A DNA stretch of 64,000 nucleotides from Congeria kusceri (GCA_027627225.1 CM051032.1:68607320-68671319), one strand, 5' to 3'; positions 50,501-60,800 are shown, counted from the stretch's first letter. A program made the numbers and translations. Notes: generated by a model not told the origin, from the letters alone.

Positions 50501-53500
50501 GGTATGTGCACTTAGTACTGGTAAACCGCTTTGATCGGCTGAGCTTGCCCAGGAAAAGTGTGAGTGGGTTAACTGACAGCCGTGATATGACTGAAATACT
50601 GTTTAAAACGGCGAACCCCCCCCCCCCCCAAAAAAAAAGATCTTATGGAGGAGAAGTGCAGTGCAGAAGAACCGTTACTCTGCACTTCATAATTCTGGAG
50701 TTATTGCCCTTTGTTAATTTTTCATTTTCAGGCGGAGTCAATTTTTGGTTTCAGCTCGCTAACTTGAGAACAAATTGAAATATTTTAATGAAACTTCATC
50801 CATAGATACCTTATATCGAGACCTGGCTTCAGATTACATAGGGGGTGGATGGGGTCACTGTCAAGGTCACCGTTACAAAAAATAGAAAAACGGTTTCCGC
50901 TCAATTACTCGAGAACGAATTGAGCTATTGTAATTCAGCTTCATACATAGATACCTTTTATCAAGACATCGCGGATTGCATAGGGAGTGGGTGGGATCAA
51001 GGTCAAGGTCACCGTTACTAAAAATAGAAAAACGGTATCTTCTCAATTACTCAATAACAGATCGAGCTATTATAATGAATATAGCGGGAAAATTCCTTGT
51101 GAAAGCAACTCCTCCTACAGTTTCCAACAGACTTTCTTGAAACTTGTCTTCATTGTTGAGGGTAATGTGTGGTTGTGCGTAAAGATGGGAATGTAAATTT
51201 GTCTCCCACATTCGACCATACCCACCCAATATGCAATCCCATTCGAGGTCTGGATAAAAGGTATCAATGTGTAAAGTTTCATTAAAATATATCAATTCGT
51301 TCTCGAGTTAGAGAGCGAAAACCAAAAGTTTACCACGCCCGCCAGGACAACGACATACCCCAATATAATAACCTAAAATTTTCTTCCACCCTCACCTTCA
51401 AACATGCTATCATTCAGGGCCCACTGCCACTCCTGTGATAAATTCACGAGAACTGAAAGAAAACTTTATCGAATGCACCTATCAGTATTTTTTCCGGGGG
51501 GGGGGGGGAGGAAGCGGCGGGTATATACGGGACTTTTGACTGAAAGCAATTCCCGACAGGCGGAAATTTGACACGCTGAATGATTCCAGGACCCGGGAAA
51601 TATACTTTGTTCGGATTTTAGATCCCGGTAATATTGGCCCCCGGCGGGCCATTTGATACACCAATTAAGCATCCTCCATTGAGGGTATTTAGACAAAAAT
51701 GATTGGCTCTTTGGTGGGGAATAAGATCCCCAATAATACAATTAGTGAAATTTCACTGGGATTGCCCCCCCCCCCCCCGGGAAAATATCGATAGGTGCAA
51801 AACTAATTGCCGTTATCATGAAAACATCATCTGGTTATCAAGGCAAAAGGCCAAAATAATGCCCACTACTGCATAACTTTTAACAAATTGTTTTTCATGA
51901 AAAAGGTGACAACATTTCTTGAAATGTCGTCAGATGTTCACGAAAAGTATCTGATTATCGTATGCTGAATTATGCTGCCATACACCAGAGTTATGTTTGT
52001 GATTTTGATTGACACATAATTATGTTTCCTTCATTCCTTGATATTTTCTTAGTTTACCATTTCCATCCGTTGCCCTTTTCATTTCTTTCGTATTTTCGTT
52101 CGTTTCCTTTCCTCACCAATCACTCCGTGCCTCTCCACGTCCATCTGGAGCAACTCACATCCAGTCTCCGAGCAAATTATCCATAAGTGTCGAGTTCAAA
52201 TTTAGAAATAAATTTCGATTTATCGTTGCTTATCGGCTATTAAACAACTCGGGCTAACGCCCTCATGGTTTAATTCCTACGCATCAGAACTCCGAATCGT
52301 GGTTTATTGGCCGATAAGCAACGATAAATCGAAATTTATTTCTAAATTTGAACTCGACACTTATGGATAATTTGCTCGGAGACTGGATGTGAGTTGCTCC
52401 AGATGGAGCAATGCGAAAATTATTTCAATTCTAACATGATTTGACAAATATGTCTGCAATTGAAATTGGAACAACTTTTTACTATGCTCCGCTCAGAATC
52501 GGGACTTCTTCTTGCGTTGTTTATTGGTAGTTTAACAACGATACTTTTTATTCTTTGTCTACTGCCAGTATAGAAAAATTAACGAGTATCATGTTAGAAT
52601 ATACTCTTTACATCGTATTCTTTTTATTTGCAGGATGGTTTGAGGTATTGCCCGAAAATGGCCAGCCGGTGGAATACTTCGACACAATCCACGCTATCGT
52701 AGGTCTCCGATGCAAACAGTTCCTGGTGCGAACCTCCATAGTCGGTTACCAGCTCAGCTCCGAAAACGGCCTCAGCAGCTGGGTACCACTAGAAATCCGG
52801 CCAGGGGAAATTTTAACGACTGGAATCATTCACATGGACCAGAAGAAAACGAAAAAGAAGACTCTATTTAAACGGTTGTTTAGTTCAAGTAAACATTCGG
52901 GTAAAAAGGAACAAGAACTGAAATATTTACAGTGTTTCGATAGTGAAAACCGGGAAATAATGGTGCCTTTGATTATGACTGGTGTTTTCAGTCCTGTTGG
53001 GGAACAAACACACGCTAATTATGATGCCGTTTATAGTCTTCACGATTTGATAAGTGCATTTAACTTGCCAATTAAAGTTCAGCTGATTCACACAGACGCT
53101 CATTCGGCCGGTACTATTCCGAGTGGTGTAATACTCTTAGAGCGTCTGGAAGACAATGATTCAGTGCTAGTCAGTACGCATCCTTACGTGGAAAACGTGA
53201 CACCAACGTTTGAGATTCCATTAAACGCAGATGTTGAGGTGATTAAAGAGAAAAAAAAGAAACCAAAATCCCAGTCTATTGTATCGCACTCGAATGTGGC
53301 CCTAGTAGAAAACGGTGATGACATGGTAGATAATACTCAAATAAATCTTCCAATTCGGATCAAAGAGGCAAAAAAATCAAAGGGTATTACAATATTAGAC
53401 AAGCTAAGTGTACGAGCAAAGAGCAGAAAGGAGCGAGCCAGTCTTAAGGCGCTTCAAGAGGAGGGGGTATTCTCATCTAGGCTCAGTAAAACAGATCTGA

Positions 53501-54891
53501 CTTTCGACGATATGCACAAAAACGATGCAGACGACACAGCCGGTGTAGAAAAGAATGCTCAAACATCACAAGTAGATGAAACCGATGCTTATAAATCTAA
53601 GAAATATCTTGATATTGAAAACGGATATTCTGTAAGTAGCAGACGATCAACAAGCGCCGTACAAGGTCGTGACCTACCGCCACTCCCGAACAAAACGAGA
53701 GGCTCCGTTAGTAGGCATTATCCATCGAAAGAGAATGATTATGAGGAGCTACCTCTGGCCCCGGGACCACCGCAACAACCGCACTTTTACCTCGGCAACA
53801 AGAGCAGCAACGATGCTGACCATGGGCACGACGATGGCTACATGACACCAGCTATGTTTAAGGACTTAAATAAAGCCAACAAAGGGGACTATGACAATGT
53901 GGTAAAAAGAAAACCACCGACGGCACCCAAACCTGACTATGCGCGGATATCGCGTGCTAGAAAAGCGAAGAGCGAATACGTGCCTTTTGGAAATTACCAG
54001 TTTGATCAAGATGCTGTCGATATGGTGGGGCAGCATTATGACTCAGCGCTTATCAACGGACATGGCCATGCACCGGAAATGACTAGCCCCTATGACCGCC
54101 GGCCGGCGGCGGGAACCCCGTATCAAGTCGACGTAACTAGAAATTATACTCCCGATGATCGTCGTTTTCATGACGACCTGGATATTGTCTCCTCCCGGCC
54201 ACTGTCAGGATTTATAAAAATGAAATCCAGATCACATAAAAATCTCAACGTGGAAATGAACGCTACTATTCGTAGCCACAATGTACGAAAGATTCGAAAC
54301 GCTATGGATGTATTTAGTTATAATGATTCCCTCCGAGACTTGAGACAGCCGTTCCAGAATGGCGCCCATGAGCAGCCGATTGAGCAGCCGTACGGACGCG
54401 TGGTGGATAACGAACGTATCAAATCGTACCTCTACACTCAACAGAATCCCTACGGGCGTCTTGGTGGCTCGCATTATGTCGAGAGCGAGCCGGGATTTAG
54501 GCGATATCAACGTCAGAATTCTAACGCCGCGCTTAGCGACTCGTACCCTAAATACGGCGATGACTCGGCGATTTCGATGAACTCCCGCGGCGAATACGGC
54601 GTGTTCCAAGGCGAAAGCGAGTACAGTTATTCCGAATACGCCGAGTGGCACGACGACGGATGGATACCACCGGACGACATTTCCAACCTCTCCGTTTTGG
54701 AGGTAAGCAAGTCGCTACGCTTCATCGGCATGAAGGACCGCGTCGTGATACGGTTTGCGCGGGAGCAAATCGACGGAAACATGCTGCAGACGCTGGATCA
54801 TAAGTTACTCATGGACGGATTTCCGGAACTCAACGCTTTAGACGTGAAGAAGATTTTGGACTTTGTGGGCGGGTGGAGACCAAAGAAATGA
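38145..54891 (+). CDS. GAREM1: GAREM (GRB2-associated regulator of MAPK), complete two-exon gene
   Basis: GAREM proteins are cytoplasmic adaptors that become tyrosine-phosphorylated after EGF-receptor activation and link GRB2 and SHP2 to ERK signalling. Exon 1 (38145-38526) and exon 2 (52634-54891) join in phase 1 to give 879 residues; human GAREM1 is 876 by memory. Residues about 30-300 are the CABIT domain (WFEVLPENGQPVEYFDTI, after the junction, matches human FKLLEQDRDIKEPVQYF), including the Lys-rich loop at about 196-220. The middle is a disordered tail with candidate docking sites: DLPPLPN at 474-480, Y547 in YDNV (GRB2-SH2 type YxN) and PPTAPKP at 555-561. Residues about 809-873 form a SAM domain (LSVLEVSKSLRFIG, C-terminal GGWRPKK against human NGWRPKI). 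An in-frame stop 18 bases upstream supports the start codon. Insect and vertebrate paralogy is not resolved here. Confidence 0.95.
38527..40417. other. GAREM intron, first part
   Basis: Contains a C-run tract (about 39222-39256) and a sequence at about 39640-39955 ('tggg.a.tggtc' ... 'catatttggcaatgggaact') related to the TIR element at 26550. Otherwise nothing recognised. Confidence 0.5.
40418..40898 (-). mobile_element. tRNA-derived SINE head split by a 412-bp insertion
   Basis: Minus strand has the A box GGTTAGCTCAGTCGGGAGAG at 40863-40898 and the B box GGGTTCGAGTCCCGG at 40418-40450. Instead of about 20 bases, 412 bases lie between them (40451-40862). The insert carries two units of 'cttcacacatgtcttcg.ggt' and 'cattatgtaag', a bivalve-type dispersed repeat. 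Confidence 0.65.
41400..41757 (+). repeat. Poly-T-led interspersed repeat (copy 4)
   Basis: Same family as 19520-19879; lacks the 'gccgaatttcggcccc' part of the 3' end. Confidence 0.8.
41780..42179. repeat. Tandem array, about 30-bp unit, diverged left part
   Basis: Decayed units of 'ttcactatagggcaatgttt' followed by 'gttcttacg'. Continuous with the arrays at 42934-43636 and 44039-45735 apart from two inserted elements. Confidence 0.8.
42180..42933. mobile_element. AT-rich TIR element with GAATATTCG palindromes (copy 2), inside the array
   Basis: Same ends and subterminal palindromes as 15893-16489. Flanked by array units; 'ttttac' occurs on both sides and may be a target duplication. Confidence 0.8.
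42934..43636. repeat. Tandem array, about 30-bp unit, middle part
   Basis: About 23 units of the type 'cactataggacaatgtttgg' followed by 'ttcttacgtt'. The 146-codon open frame over it follows from a unit length divisible by three. Confidence 0.95.
43637..44038. mobile_element. Foldback element inserted in the array
   Basis: Hairpin arms of about 44 bp (43635-43678 against 43738-43781, few mismatches), then a second inverted pair 'tatcacatgc' and 'gcatgtgata' at 43787 and 44027. The array unit reads 'ctata..gga' before it and 'caatgtttg' after it, so the element splits one unit. Contains TGACGTCA near 43866. Confidence 0.8.
44039..45735. repeat. Tandem array, 29-31-bp unit, homogeneous right part
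   Basis: Starts with 'cgttcgctataggacaatgt' + 'ttgtttctttt' units and passes into about 33 closely similar 'gctataggacaatgtgtgtt' + 'tcttttaatt' units. Higher-order 60-bp pairs occur (for example 44763-44822 and 44823-44882). Confidence 0.97.
46310..46634. mobile_element. Probable short TIR element (ggatccaga...cctggaaccgcccc)
   Basis: Left 'gcggatccagaggtggggg' and right complement of 'ggcggttccaggatttcg' with 'gtggggg'. Contains a GAT microsatellite at 46437-46468. Ends imprecise. Confidence 0.5.
46652..46889. mobile_element. Double-hairpin MITE, copy 4 (right end missing)
   Basis: Left end and both hairpins intact ('cagtccgcacaggctaatcc', 'ggactgcacaggctaatcc'). Stops at 'gcacatgcattaga' without the terminal 'cgacacgcctcat'. 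Confidence 0.88.
46890..48040. other. GAREM intron, nothing recognised
   Basis: No exon, SINE or TIR element identified. Confidence 0.4.
48041..48160 (-). mobile_element. tRNA-like SINE head (antisense)
   Basis: Minus strand: GAGCAGTTGGTTAAAGCGC (A-box-like) and GTGAGTTCGATACACGC (B-box-like). Too long between boxes and unpaired for a tRNA. Confidence 0.55.
48201..48252. repeat. Short foldback (gttatttaatgagccc)
   Basis: Arms 'gttagttatttaatgagccc' and its imperfect complement with almost no loop. Confidence 0.65.
48423..48486. repeat. Short foldback (tgcaataagcagcgtgcg)
   Basis: About 29-bp arms 'tgcaataagcagcgtgcg' + 'tataaattaaaa' and the near-complement with a 5-base loop. Confidence 0.7.
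48859..48929. mobile_element. Double-hairpin MITE reduced to its two ends
   Basis: 71 bp: 'gaggcgtgtcgtgggttaaa' joined directly to 'ctcccacgacacgcctcat'. Both internal hairpins are deleted. Confidence 0.85.
49380..49560 (-). mobile_element. tRNA-derived SINE, family with 'gtcttaactg' body (copy 1)
   Basis: 'gaatgtcttaactgcaaaaa', 'cctacgaccgccggg' and 'ccctaaccactcggcca' are shared with 60350-60800 and 61430-61860. On the minus strand the last is a tRNA-like A-box region. Confidence 0.6.
49845..50770. repeat. Dispersed repeat with tandem units, interrupted by a SINE
   Basis: Units from about 49845 and 50012 share 'agttaattagggcc.cg', 'tacgtccgttcgtccacatt' and 'gatctcattaaggagaagtg'. A later unit is split by the SINE at 50328-50638. 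Confidence 0.75.
50328..50638 (+). mobile_element. tRNA-derived SINE (copy 2), complete, with target duplication
   Basis: Head with A box TAGCTCATTTGGTAGAGCG and B box GTGAGTTCGAACCCC; body shared with 15480-15757; tail of C-run then A-run. Flanked by gatctcattg (50318-50327) and gatcttatgg (50639-50648), an imperfect 10-bp duplication inside a known repeat unit. Confidence 0.9.
50775..51345. repeat. Dispersed repeat related to 1-345, opposite orientation
   Basis: Contains the reverse of the 1-345 units: 'gtcaaggtcaccgttac', 'aaaaatagaaaaacggt', 'ttcatacatagatacctt'. Confidence 0.7.
51474..51799. mobile_element. Poly-G-ended TIR element, complete
   Basis: TGCACCTATCAGTATTTTTTCC plus G-run at the left. 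At the right a C-run is followed by the complement of TGCACCTATCGATATTTTCC. A truncated relative is at 36203-36504. Reverse-strand ORFs here are accidental. Confidence 0.85.
52140..52407. repeat. Perfect inverted repeat, about 98-bp arms, 72-base spacer
   Basis: 52140-52237 and 52310-52407 are exact reverse complements by my base-by-base reading. The spacer, with 'actcgggctaacgccctcat', and adjacent arm ends recur at 57311-57484 and 63063-63165. It lies 226 bases before the GAREM exon 2 acceptor. Confidence 0.95.
52634..54891 (+). CDS. GAREM1: GAREM exon 2 (rest of CABIT, tail, SAM domain, stop)
   Basis: Acceptor ttttatttgcag|GATGG completes the split Gly codon and continues WFEVLPENG. The open frame extends upstream to an ATG at 52555, but those 26 residues are intron-encoded and hydrophobic, lie before a strong acceptor, and break the CABIT homology. 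TGA at 54889-54891. The 3' UTR follows. Confidence 0.95.
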
Positions 54892-55626
54892 CGTTACAGC
54901 GAATGAATATTTATAGAATGCGTGCTTATGATTATTTTATTCAATTTCTTGTGTGACGAAATGAGTTTTAATTCCACTCGTTATGTGAATTTCTAGTCGC
55001 GTTTTACTTGTATACAGTCCTGATGTATTGTGTTTATTTCTTATTATCAGAACGTTCATGTGTTTATTGGTGTTAGACAGAAATCTCTTAAATAATTTAT
55101 TCATGTTGCTAAACACGTTGTTCTTGCCACAGAACTATTTTCAGAGTATGGCCTGTTCATATACATCTGGGCCCAGTTGCTCAAAACTTTAACGGACAAT
55201 TAAGCTAACAGCCGTTAACTTTTGGATGAGGTTTTTGATGTAAATTAAATGTTAAAATTTTAAAATTTGCATTTATTTGAAATAAATGTATATGCTCAAA
55301 TAATTGTCAAATGCTTCATTAGCGAGATGCTTGTAATATGAGTTTTATTTACATCTGAAGTTAACAGGCCGTTAGCTCAACCGTCCGTTAAAGTTTTTAG
55401 CAACTGGGCCCTGTTGTCTAAGTTTTACTTCACAAAGCACAGATGCATCTAGATTTAGCAGCATTTAAACTGTCGAGCAATGTTTGTCACAAACGACCAA
55501 GTTATGCAACTGGATAGCCGTTAAACACTTTTTTCAAGAAAACTATGAAGGTATCATTGCAAGAAAACCACTAGAAATATTTTAAGTCGATTCTTTTTTT
55601 TTCTGCCTTTAACAGGGATTTTAATT
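54892..55626 (+). other. GAREM 3' UTR and downstream region
   Basis: Begins right after the stop codon. A possible AATAAA polyadenylation signal lies at about 55281-55286, inside a MITE. The real mRNA end cannot be fixed. Confidence 0.4.
55169..55411. mobile_element. MITE with GGGCCCAGTTGCT ends
   Basis: Left GGGCCCAGTTGCTCAAAACT and right complement of GGGCCCAGTTGCTAAAAACT, both followed by TTAACGGAC. Lies in the GAREM 3' flank. Confidence 0.85.
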
Positions 55627-55860
55627 GAAGCGTGTCGTGGGAAAACTGGGCTTAATGCATGTGCGTAAAGAGTCGTCCCGGTACAGCCTGTGCAGTCCGC
55701 ACAGGCTAATCCGGGACGGCACTTTCCGCCTACAGTGGATTTATGTTTAGAAAAGACTTCCATCAAACAGAAAATACCATAAAAGCGGACTGCACAGGCT
55801 GATCCGAAACGACACTTTACGCACATGCATTAAGCCAGGTTTTCCCACGACACGCCTCAT
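55627..55860. mobile_element. Double-hairpin MITE, copy 5
   Basis: Both ends intact ('gaagcgtgtcgtgggaaaa', 'cccacgacacgcctcat'). The second hairpin is partly deleted. Confidence 0.88.
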
Positions 55861-57310
55861 TTATATTTCTGTGTTTTTAACGTGCTGACGTCATGGCGAA
55901 CCATAGCAAACAGGAGATTGCCAGGAAATGACAGATGATAACGCAAATGTGTGTTTGTGAAACCAGAAAGGAAAATACATGTACATTTGTCTCAAATCTG
56001 AGAGATGTCTCGAAATGCTATTGTCTTTGAAATTTCGTGTTGTTTTCATTGATTTATTATTTGTAAAAGTGTACAAAAAAAAAATCTCAGTCATATTCTT
56101 TTACTTAATTTGTAATTCTTTATATACATAGAGGATATTTGCTTGTTATCGGTGTGATAACGCGTTATATCATCACTGGAAAGGGAGTCAATTAATATTT
56201 TCACGAGCGCATGCGTGAGTGAAAATATGTAAATGGTCTCCCTTCCCAATGATGATATAACGTTTATCACACCGAAAACAAACAAATTTTCTTTTTATTT
56301 TATGCTGTTGAGTATTGTTTTTTACATTAAAAAAGTAGTCCAGCACAGTGAGTGATAAAGTGAAATATCTCACTGTTATTTTCCTATATTTCACTACTTA
56401 GCATAAACTAAATACGTATATGGTATTGATAGTCCCGAAAATTGTCAAACATGGGGTCTATTAAGTAGCATTGTTGTAACAGAAATTAATTGATTATAAA
56501 CAATTTCTTTTTTAGAAACTAAACTGTTATTTGTCGACATTTGCACATGGTCATTTCATGTAAGTTGAAAGGTTAAAGTGTGTATGTACGATCATTCATA
56601 TGAATTATTTTCAAAATAAGTGTATTTTATATCAATGGTTCTTATTTACTTTTCTTCCATTTAAATGCAAGTATATGGTAATTAACTTCATCGGGTCCTT
56701 TTATTTTTTGTCAGTAATTCTGTTGTAAGATCGCAGATACTCTCTTTAACGTTTACAGACATATTTCAGTAGAGATGTTCTTGTAATTGAAGTATACAAC
56801 ATAAAACCAACTTGTTGCCTTAAATAAATGTACATGTAATTTATTTGCTGCTAGGAAGATGTTTTAACTTTTTTGTCATTTTAGCACATAGTAGACTACG
56901 ACATATAAATTGTTTTATTCTGGTTCTGTTATTTGTTTTATAGTTTAAAAGATTTTTTTGTTTAATGCATTTGTTGGTTTGTTTTACATGACTGTGTCCA
57001 ATTAATTTAATTTTAATGAAACATGTACTTGTAGAATGAAAAAAACACATATATTTTTACATCTGCAATATGTTAACTGTATAAAATGTATATTTGTAAA
57101 TATTTTAGTGCATTGATATATTGTTATATTATATTATATTATATTTATTTATGTATATGAATTTACTTTTAAACAAATAAATTGATACAAACGATGTTTT
57201 TGTACATTTAAAGGGACAGAACTGGTTTGAATAACAACTTTTAAATTGCCTCCCATGTAGATGTCTGCCGTTGAAAGCCAAGAACGATAACTAGCTGTTT
57301 GTATATTTAA
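55861..57310. other. Intergenic sequence with one foldback
   Basis: Apart from 56145-56278, AT-rich sequence without recognised features; a 'tatat' repeat lies near 57120-57150. Confidence 0.4.
56145..56278. repeat. Foldback (hairpin) element
   Basis: 'gttatcggtgtgataacg' + 'cgttatatcatca' faces 'tgatgatataacg' + 'tttatcacaccgaaaac'. An inner pair is 'atattttcac' against 'gtgaaaatat'. The whole segment can fold. Confidence 0.8.
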
Positions 57311-57484
57311 GAAATAATTTTTGATTTGTCGCTGTTTATCGGCCAATAAACAACGAGTTCTGGTGCGTATGAATTAAACCACGAGGGCGTTAGCCCTTGT
57401 GTCCCCGTGGTTTAATAGCCACGCATCAGAACGACAAAGAATTGTTTATTTGCCGATAAACAACGATAATGCGAAAATTATTTC
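57311..57484. repeat. Foldback element with 'gggcgttagccc' core
   Basis: 'gtttatcggccaataaacaa' faces 'ttgtttatttgccgataaac', with 'taaaccacgagggcgttagc' in the middle; same family as the spacer of 52140-52407. Confidence 0.8.
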
Positions 57485-57489
57485 GATTT

Positions 57490-59620
57490 AGAAACAAAGA
57501 GGGTTGAAATGCGTATATATTCATAGTATAAAATAATTTGTTTTTACATAGAAAATGTGTACTCAATATTTTGTTAAGTCCAGCTTATATTTAGATTTGA
57601 CTTTGGAAGGGCGTTACGAACGGACGCGTTTTGTTTCTCACCGTAACAAACATTGTTAAATAAATCAAAGGCATCATTAGGGGCATGTAGGAAGCCTTGA
57701 CATAAGCATCAAATATATTTCAGTAATTTCACAAATACATACATTTAGATATATATGAAATATTTTACTTCAGCGACCTAAACACGCGTTGGTAGCGTTC
57801 TATCGCTAAAATATAGCCTAAGGTAACTTAAACTCTAACTTACAAGTAAATACCTCGACCTACGAGCTTTATATATGGTTTTTAAATGTAATTTATAGAG
57901 CGTCATTTAAATAAATCAGCGTGTTTACCCAAAGCTAATACGACGCATAGTATTGGATTGACGTCAATAAGATTTTAAAACACTTTCCTTGTAACATAAA
58001 TAAAAATATTTTCAATTCTGTGTATATAATGTTCAATAAAACAGTATTAATTAGGGATGTCAACGAATAATCGAATATTCGAATACTTGACCGAATATTC
58101 GAATATTAAATGAGTATTCGAATTGCCAAAAAAAAATATAAAAAAATTATCCATAATAAACTAGTTTAATTCTATAATCCGCGATCATTATGTTTGCACA
58201 GTTACCTAATTTGACACGTTGACATGCTATTTAACACCATTGATACTCGTATGCGCAGTGGGAGATAGCAAATTAAGCAAACTGTGACAATCGAGTCGTA
58301 AACGGACCCTAATAGTGACCGATATTTGCGCAGTTTGTACGTAACATTATTTGGGTGCTAAACTGAAGCTTATTGAAGACCGATGTTTTCACACTGACGC
58401 TTATTGGAGACAAATGTTTGAGCAATGTATGGTGCATTATGCGGTTTAGGTGTTACTATTAATTTAATTTCATTCCTTTAATTAGCGGTGCTTTAACAAC
58501 AACACTTTTCGTGCCGACTTTAAAGCATTTCGCTCAATATAACAAACAAAAATGAGTAAAACAGCACATGTATATATCCTGTGTTTTCCCGATTAAACTG
58601 GAGCATGAGACGCTTCTCTTAAACATTAACAAAATCGTCACACAGCCTTGTAGGACGTTACCTGGTGCAAGTAACGCAATCTGTGCATCGTTTAATTCAA
58701 TTTGAAAATATATTCCGCCGTTGTTTTCAATATTAAAACAGTTTTTATCTCTATTTGCCCACTTGTACATAGTGTACGAAAGTTAAACTATAAACTGCAT
58801 GACAACGCAAGTAAAACGAAGTTAATAATGATGATATAGTTATCATGGTTAAACATCGTTTTTATCAGAATATACGGAAATAATTGTCCTTGTTTGGAAA
58901 TTATTTAAGTGTTAATCCATGCAACACATGTTCAGGGCTGAGCCTGAAACGTTTGTATCTGATATAGAAATGTAACGAATGCTGAGCATTCAAAAACAGT
59001 TGCACGCTCAGCCATTGATGTATAAAGAACTAGATGAAGCCTAATTTAACATAACATGTTATTATGCCAGATCTACAGCAATATTTAAATACATAAAAAT
59101 GACTTGTGACAAGAGTGGGTGTCACATATCTGCAAAAGCCCACATATTGATATTGAACAACGGTGTATTACAGAATTCAAAAGTATTGCGACCTTTTCCA
59201 TACTACATGTAAAATTAGTATACCGATAAGCCCAGCTCAAGGTCCGCTGCAATCGATAGTATCCACAAAGTATATTACAAAGTATAAAGTGTACGCGTGT
59301 ATTGTAACATCAATGCTTGCCGTACATGCAATGTGTCAAAACCCTACTTTTGGTTTTTAAACGCAATACGATGATATGGTATCATTGTAATTAAGAAATT
59401 ATAAAAAATATAGTAAAACCCCGCCAATATTGTAATTTGGGTCTTAATACAAGTGGCCGTATTTTTGTTATGAGGTACGGGCAGATCAGCAATCAGTATA
59501 TGCGTAGGAGTGTGTTATTTTGTAACGAAAAATATTGAATTGAGTAATGTGTGAACGACCAAATGACCCTGGTCCTAATTACGTGGTCATTTTGAGCGTT
59601 ATTTCGTATTTCCGGTCTGG
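57490..59620. other. Intergenic sequence, one TIR end only
   Basis: At about 58051-58125 'agggatgtcaacgaataatc' followed by GAATATTCG repeats looks like one end of the AT-rich TIR family. Nothing else recognised. Confidence 0.4.
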
Positions 59621-59624
59621 GGTT

Positions 59625-59970
59625 ACTAGTCGTCATACGGAGTTTTGTGGTACACGTATAATCGGTGTGCGTGTCCTTCCGCTCCGAAGCTGCATTATGG
59701 GAGAACTCTGGGAGAGTCCCAGCACCCCAGCTAATTTACATATCGGAGACATATCGAAAGTTGGGACTGAATTTAGAATCATAGCTTCATATTCCAGCTA
59801 TTTATTTTGCCGAAATATCAAATTTTGCTGTGCTCTTATTATGTTGGGGGACCGGATTACCGCATACCTGGTTGAACTATCAACCAAACTTGCATGCGCC
59901 GGGACTTCGAATTGATCCCGTATCGCCGCGGTGAGAAGCGAGTGTGCCAACCACTGCGCCAGACAGACAG
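59625..59970 (-). mobile_element. tRNA-derived SINE, second family (copy 2, antisense)
   Basis: Minus strand head GGCGCAGTGGTTGGCACACT with a decayed B box (GATCAATTCGAAGTCCCG), body shared with 33415-33770 ('gaatcatagct.c', 'gccgcggtgagaagcgagtg'). Confidence 0.7.
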
Positions 59971-60349
59971 CCATACTGTATTTGTTGTTGTTGTTGTTGT
60001 ATTGTAGGGTGTAGAAGTAGTTTTTCTTATGTCTACGTCTATTCTTTATGCTTAAATCTGGTTGGCGAATACGGGAACGGTTCTTATACCAAGTGTCCGC
60101 TTCAGCGGGGTTTTAGTGTACGTACATTGAGAAATATTAACTGAAATTTAGATATCCCTCAATTTGAACCAAAAAATTAAGTTTATTGTATATGTCTTAA
60201 AAATAAAATATGACATATTTTCATCTACTAGTTGTGTTGTTCCAAAAACTCTTTTTCTATTATGGTTATCCTTAAGTATATGCGTATTTTGCTGTTCTAC
60301 AAAAATAAGAAAACCGTAGGCTGAATAAATTTTCAACAGTTTGCGGATT

Positions 60350-60800
60350 AAAATATTCTAGATCTACTGTTAACAGATTTTTGTATTTTTGAAGTATTCC
60401 ATTAAATGTCTTAACTTGAGAGATTTAAGCATCGAAACTAAAGAGCTCAAGTATAATAACAAGAAAAGGGTTGAAAAACGCCTTAACCACTCGGCCATTC
60501 CGAATTATGTATTTGTATCTGCATTTTTACTTTATGCAAGGGATCCACGTGTTTAAACAAATTTAACGAAACCAACAGAAACACTCCAAATTATTACATC
60601 GTCTAGCGTTACAAACGCTTTATAATTTTATCAATTTCAAATGATGATTTCTAGTTAACGAAACTATATTTACAGTTTATGTCTATGTCCGTAGCGTTAT
60701 TTCGCTCCTTTATATACAATATTCTAGCTTTTCTTTTATTTTAGGAAGCTGTGACAAAAAGTTGGAAAATTGTCAATTCGTTAATATGTGAACACTGAAC
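60350..60800 (-). mobile_element. SINE of the 'gtcttaactg' family (copy 2)
   Basis: Shares 'ttaaatgtcttaact', 'cgccttaaccactcggccat', 'acaaacgctttataatttta' and 'gttggaaaattgtcaatt' with 61430-61860. Confidence 0.65.

Noticed and set aside
52555..52633. ATG-initiated N-terminal extension of GAREM exon 2 with a hydrophobic stretch
   Set aside because: It is intron sequence and pyrimidine tract before the acceptor at 52632-52633; exon 1 supplies the conserved N-terminus.
54232..54651. 139-codon minus-strand frame inside GAREM exon 2
   Set aside because: Shadow of the real coding frame.
59547..59915. 122-codon plus-strand frame
   Set aside because: Overlaps an antisense tRNA-derived SINE.
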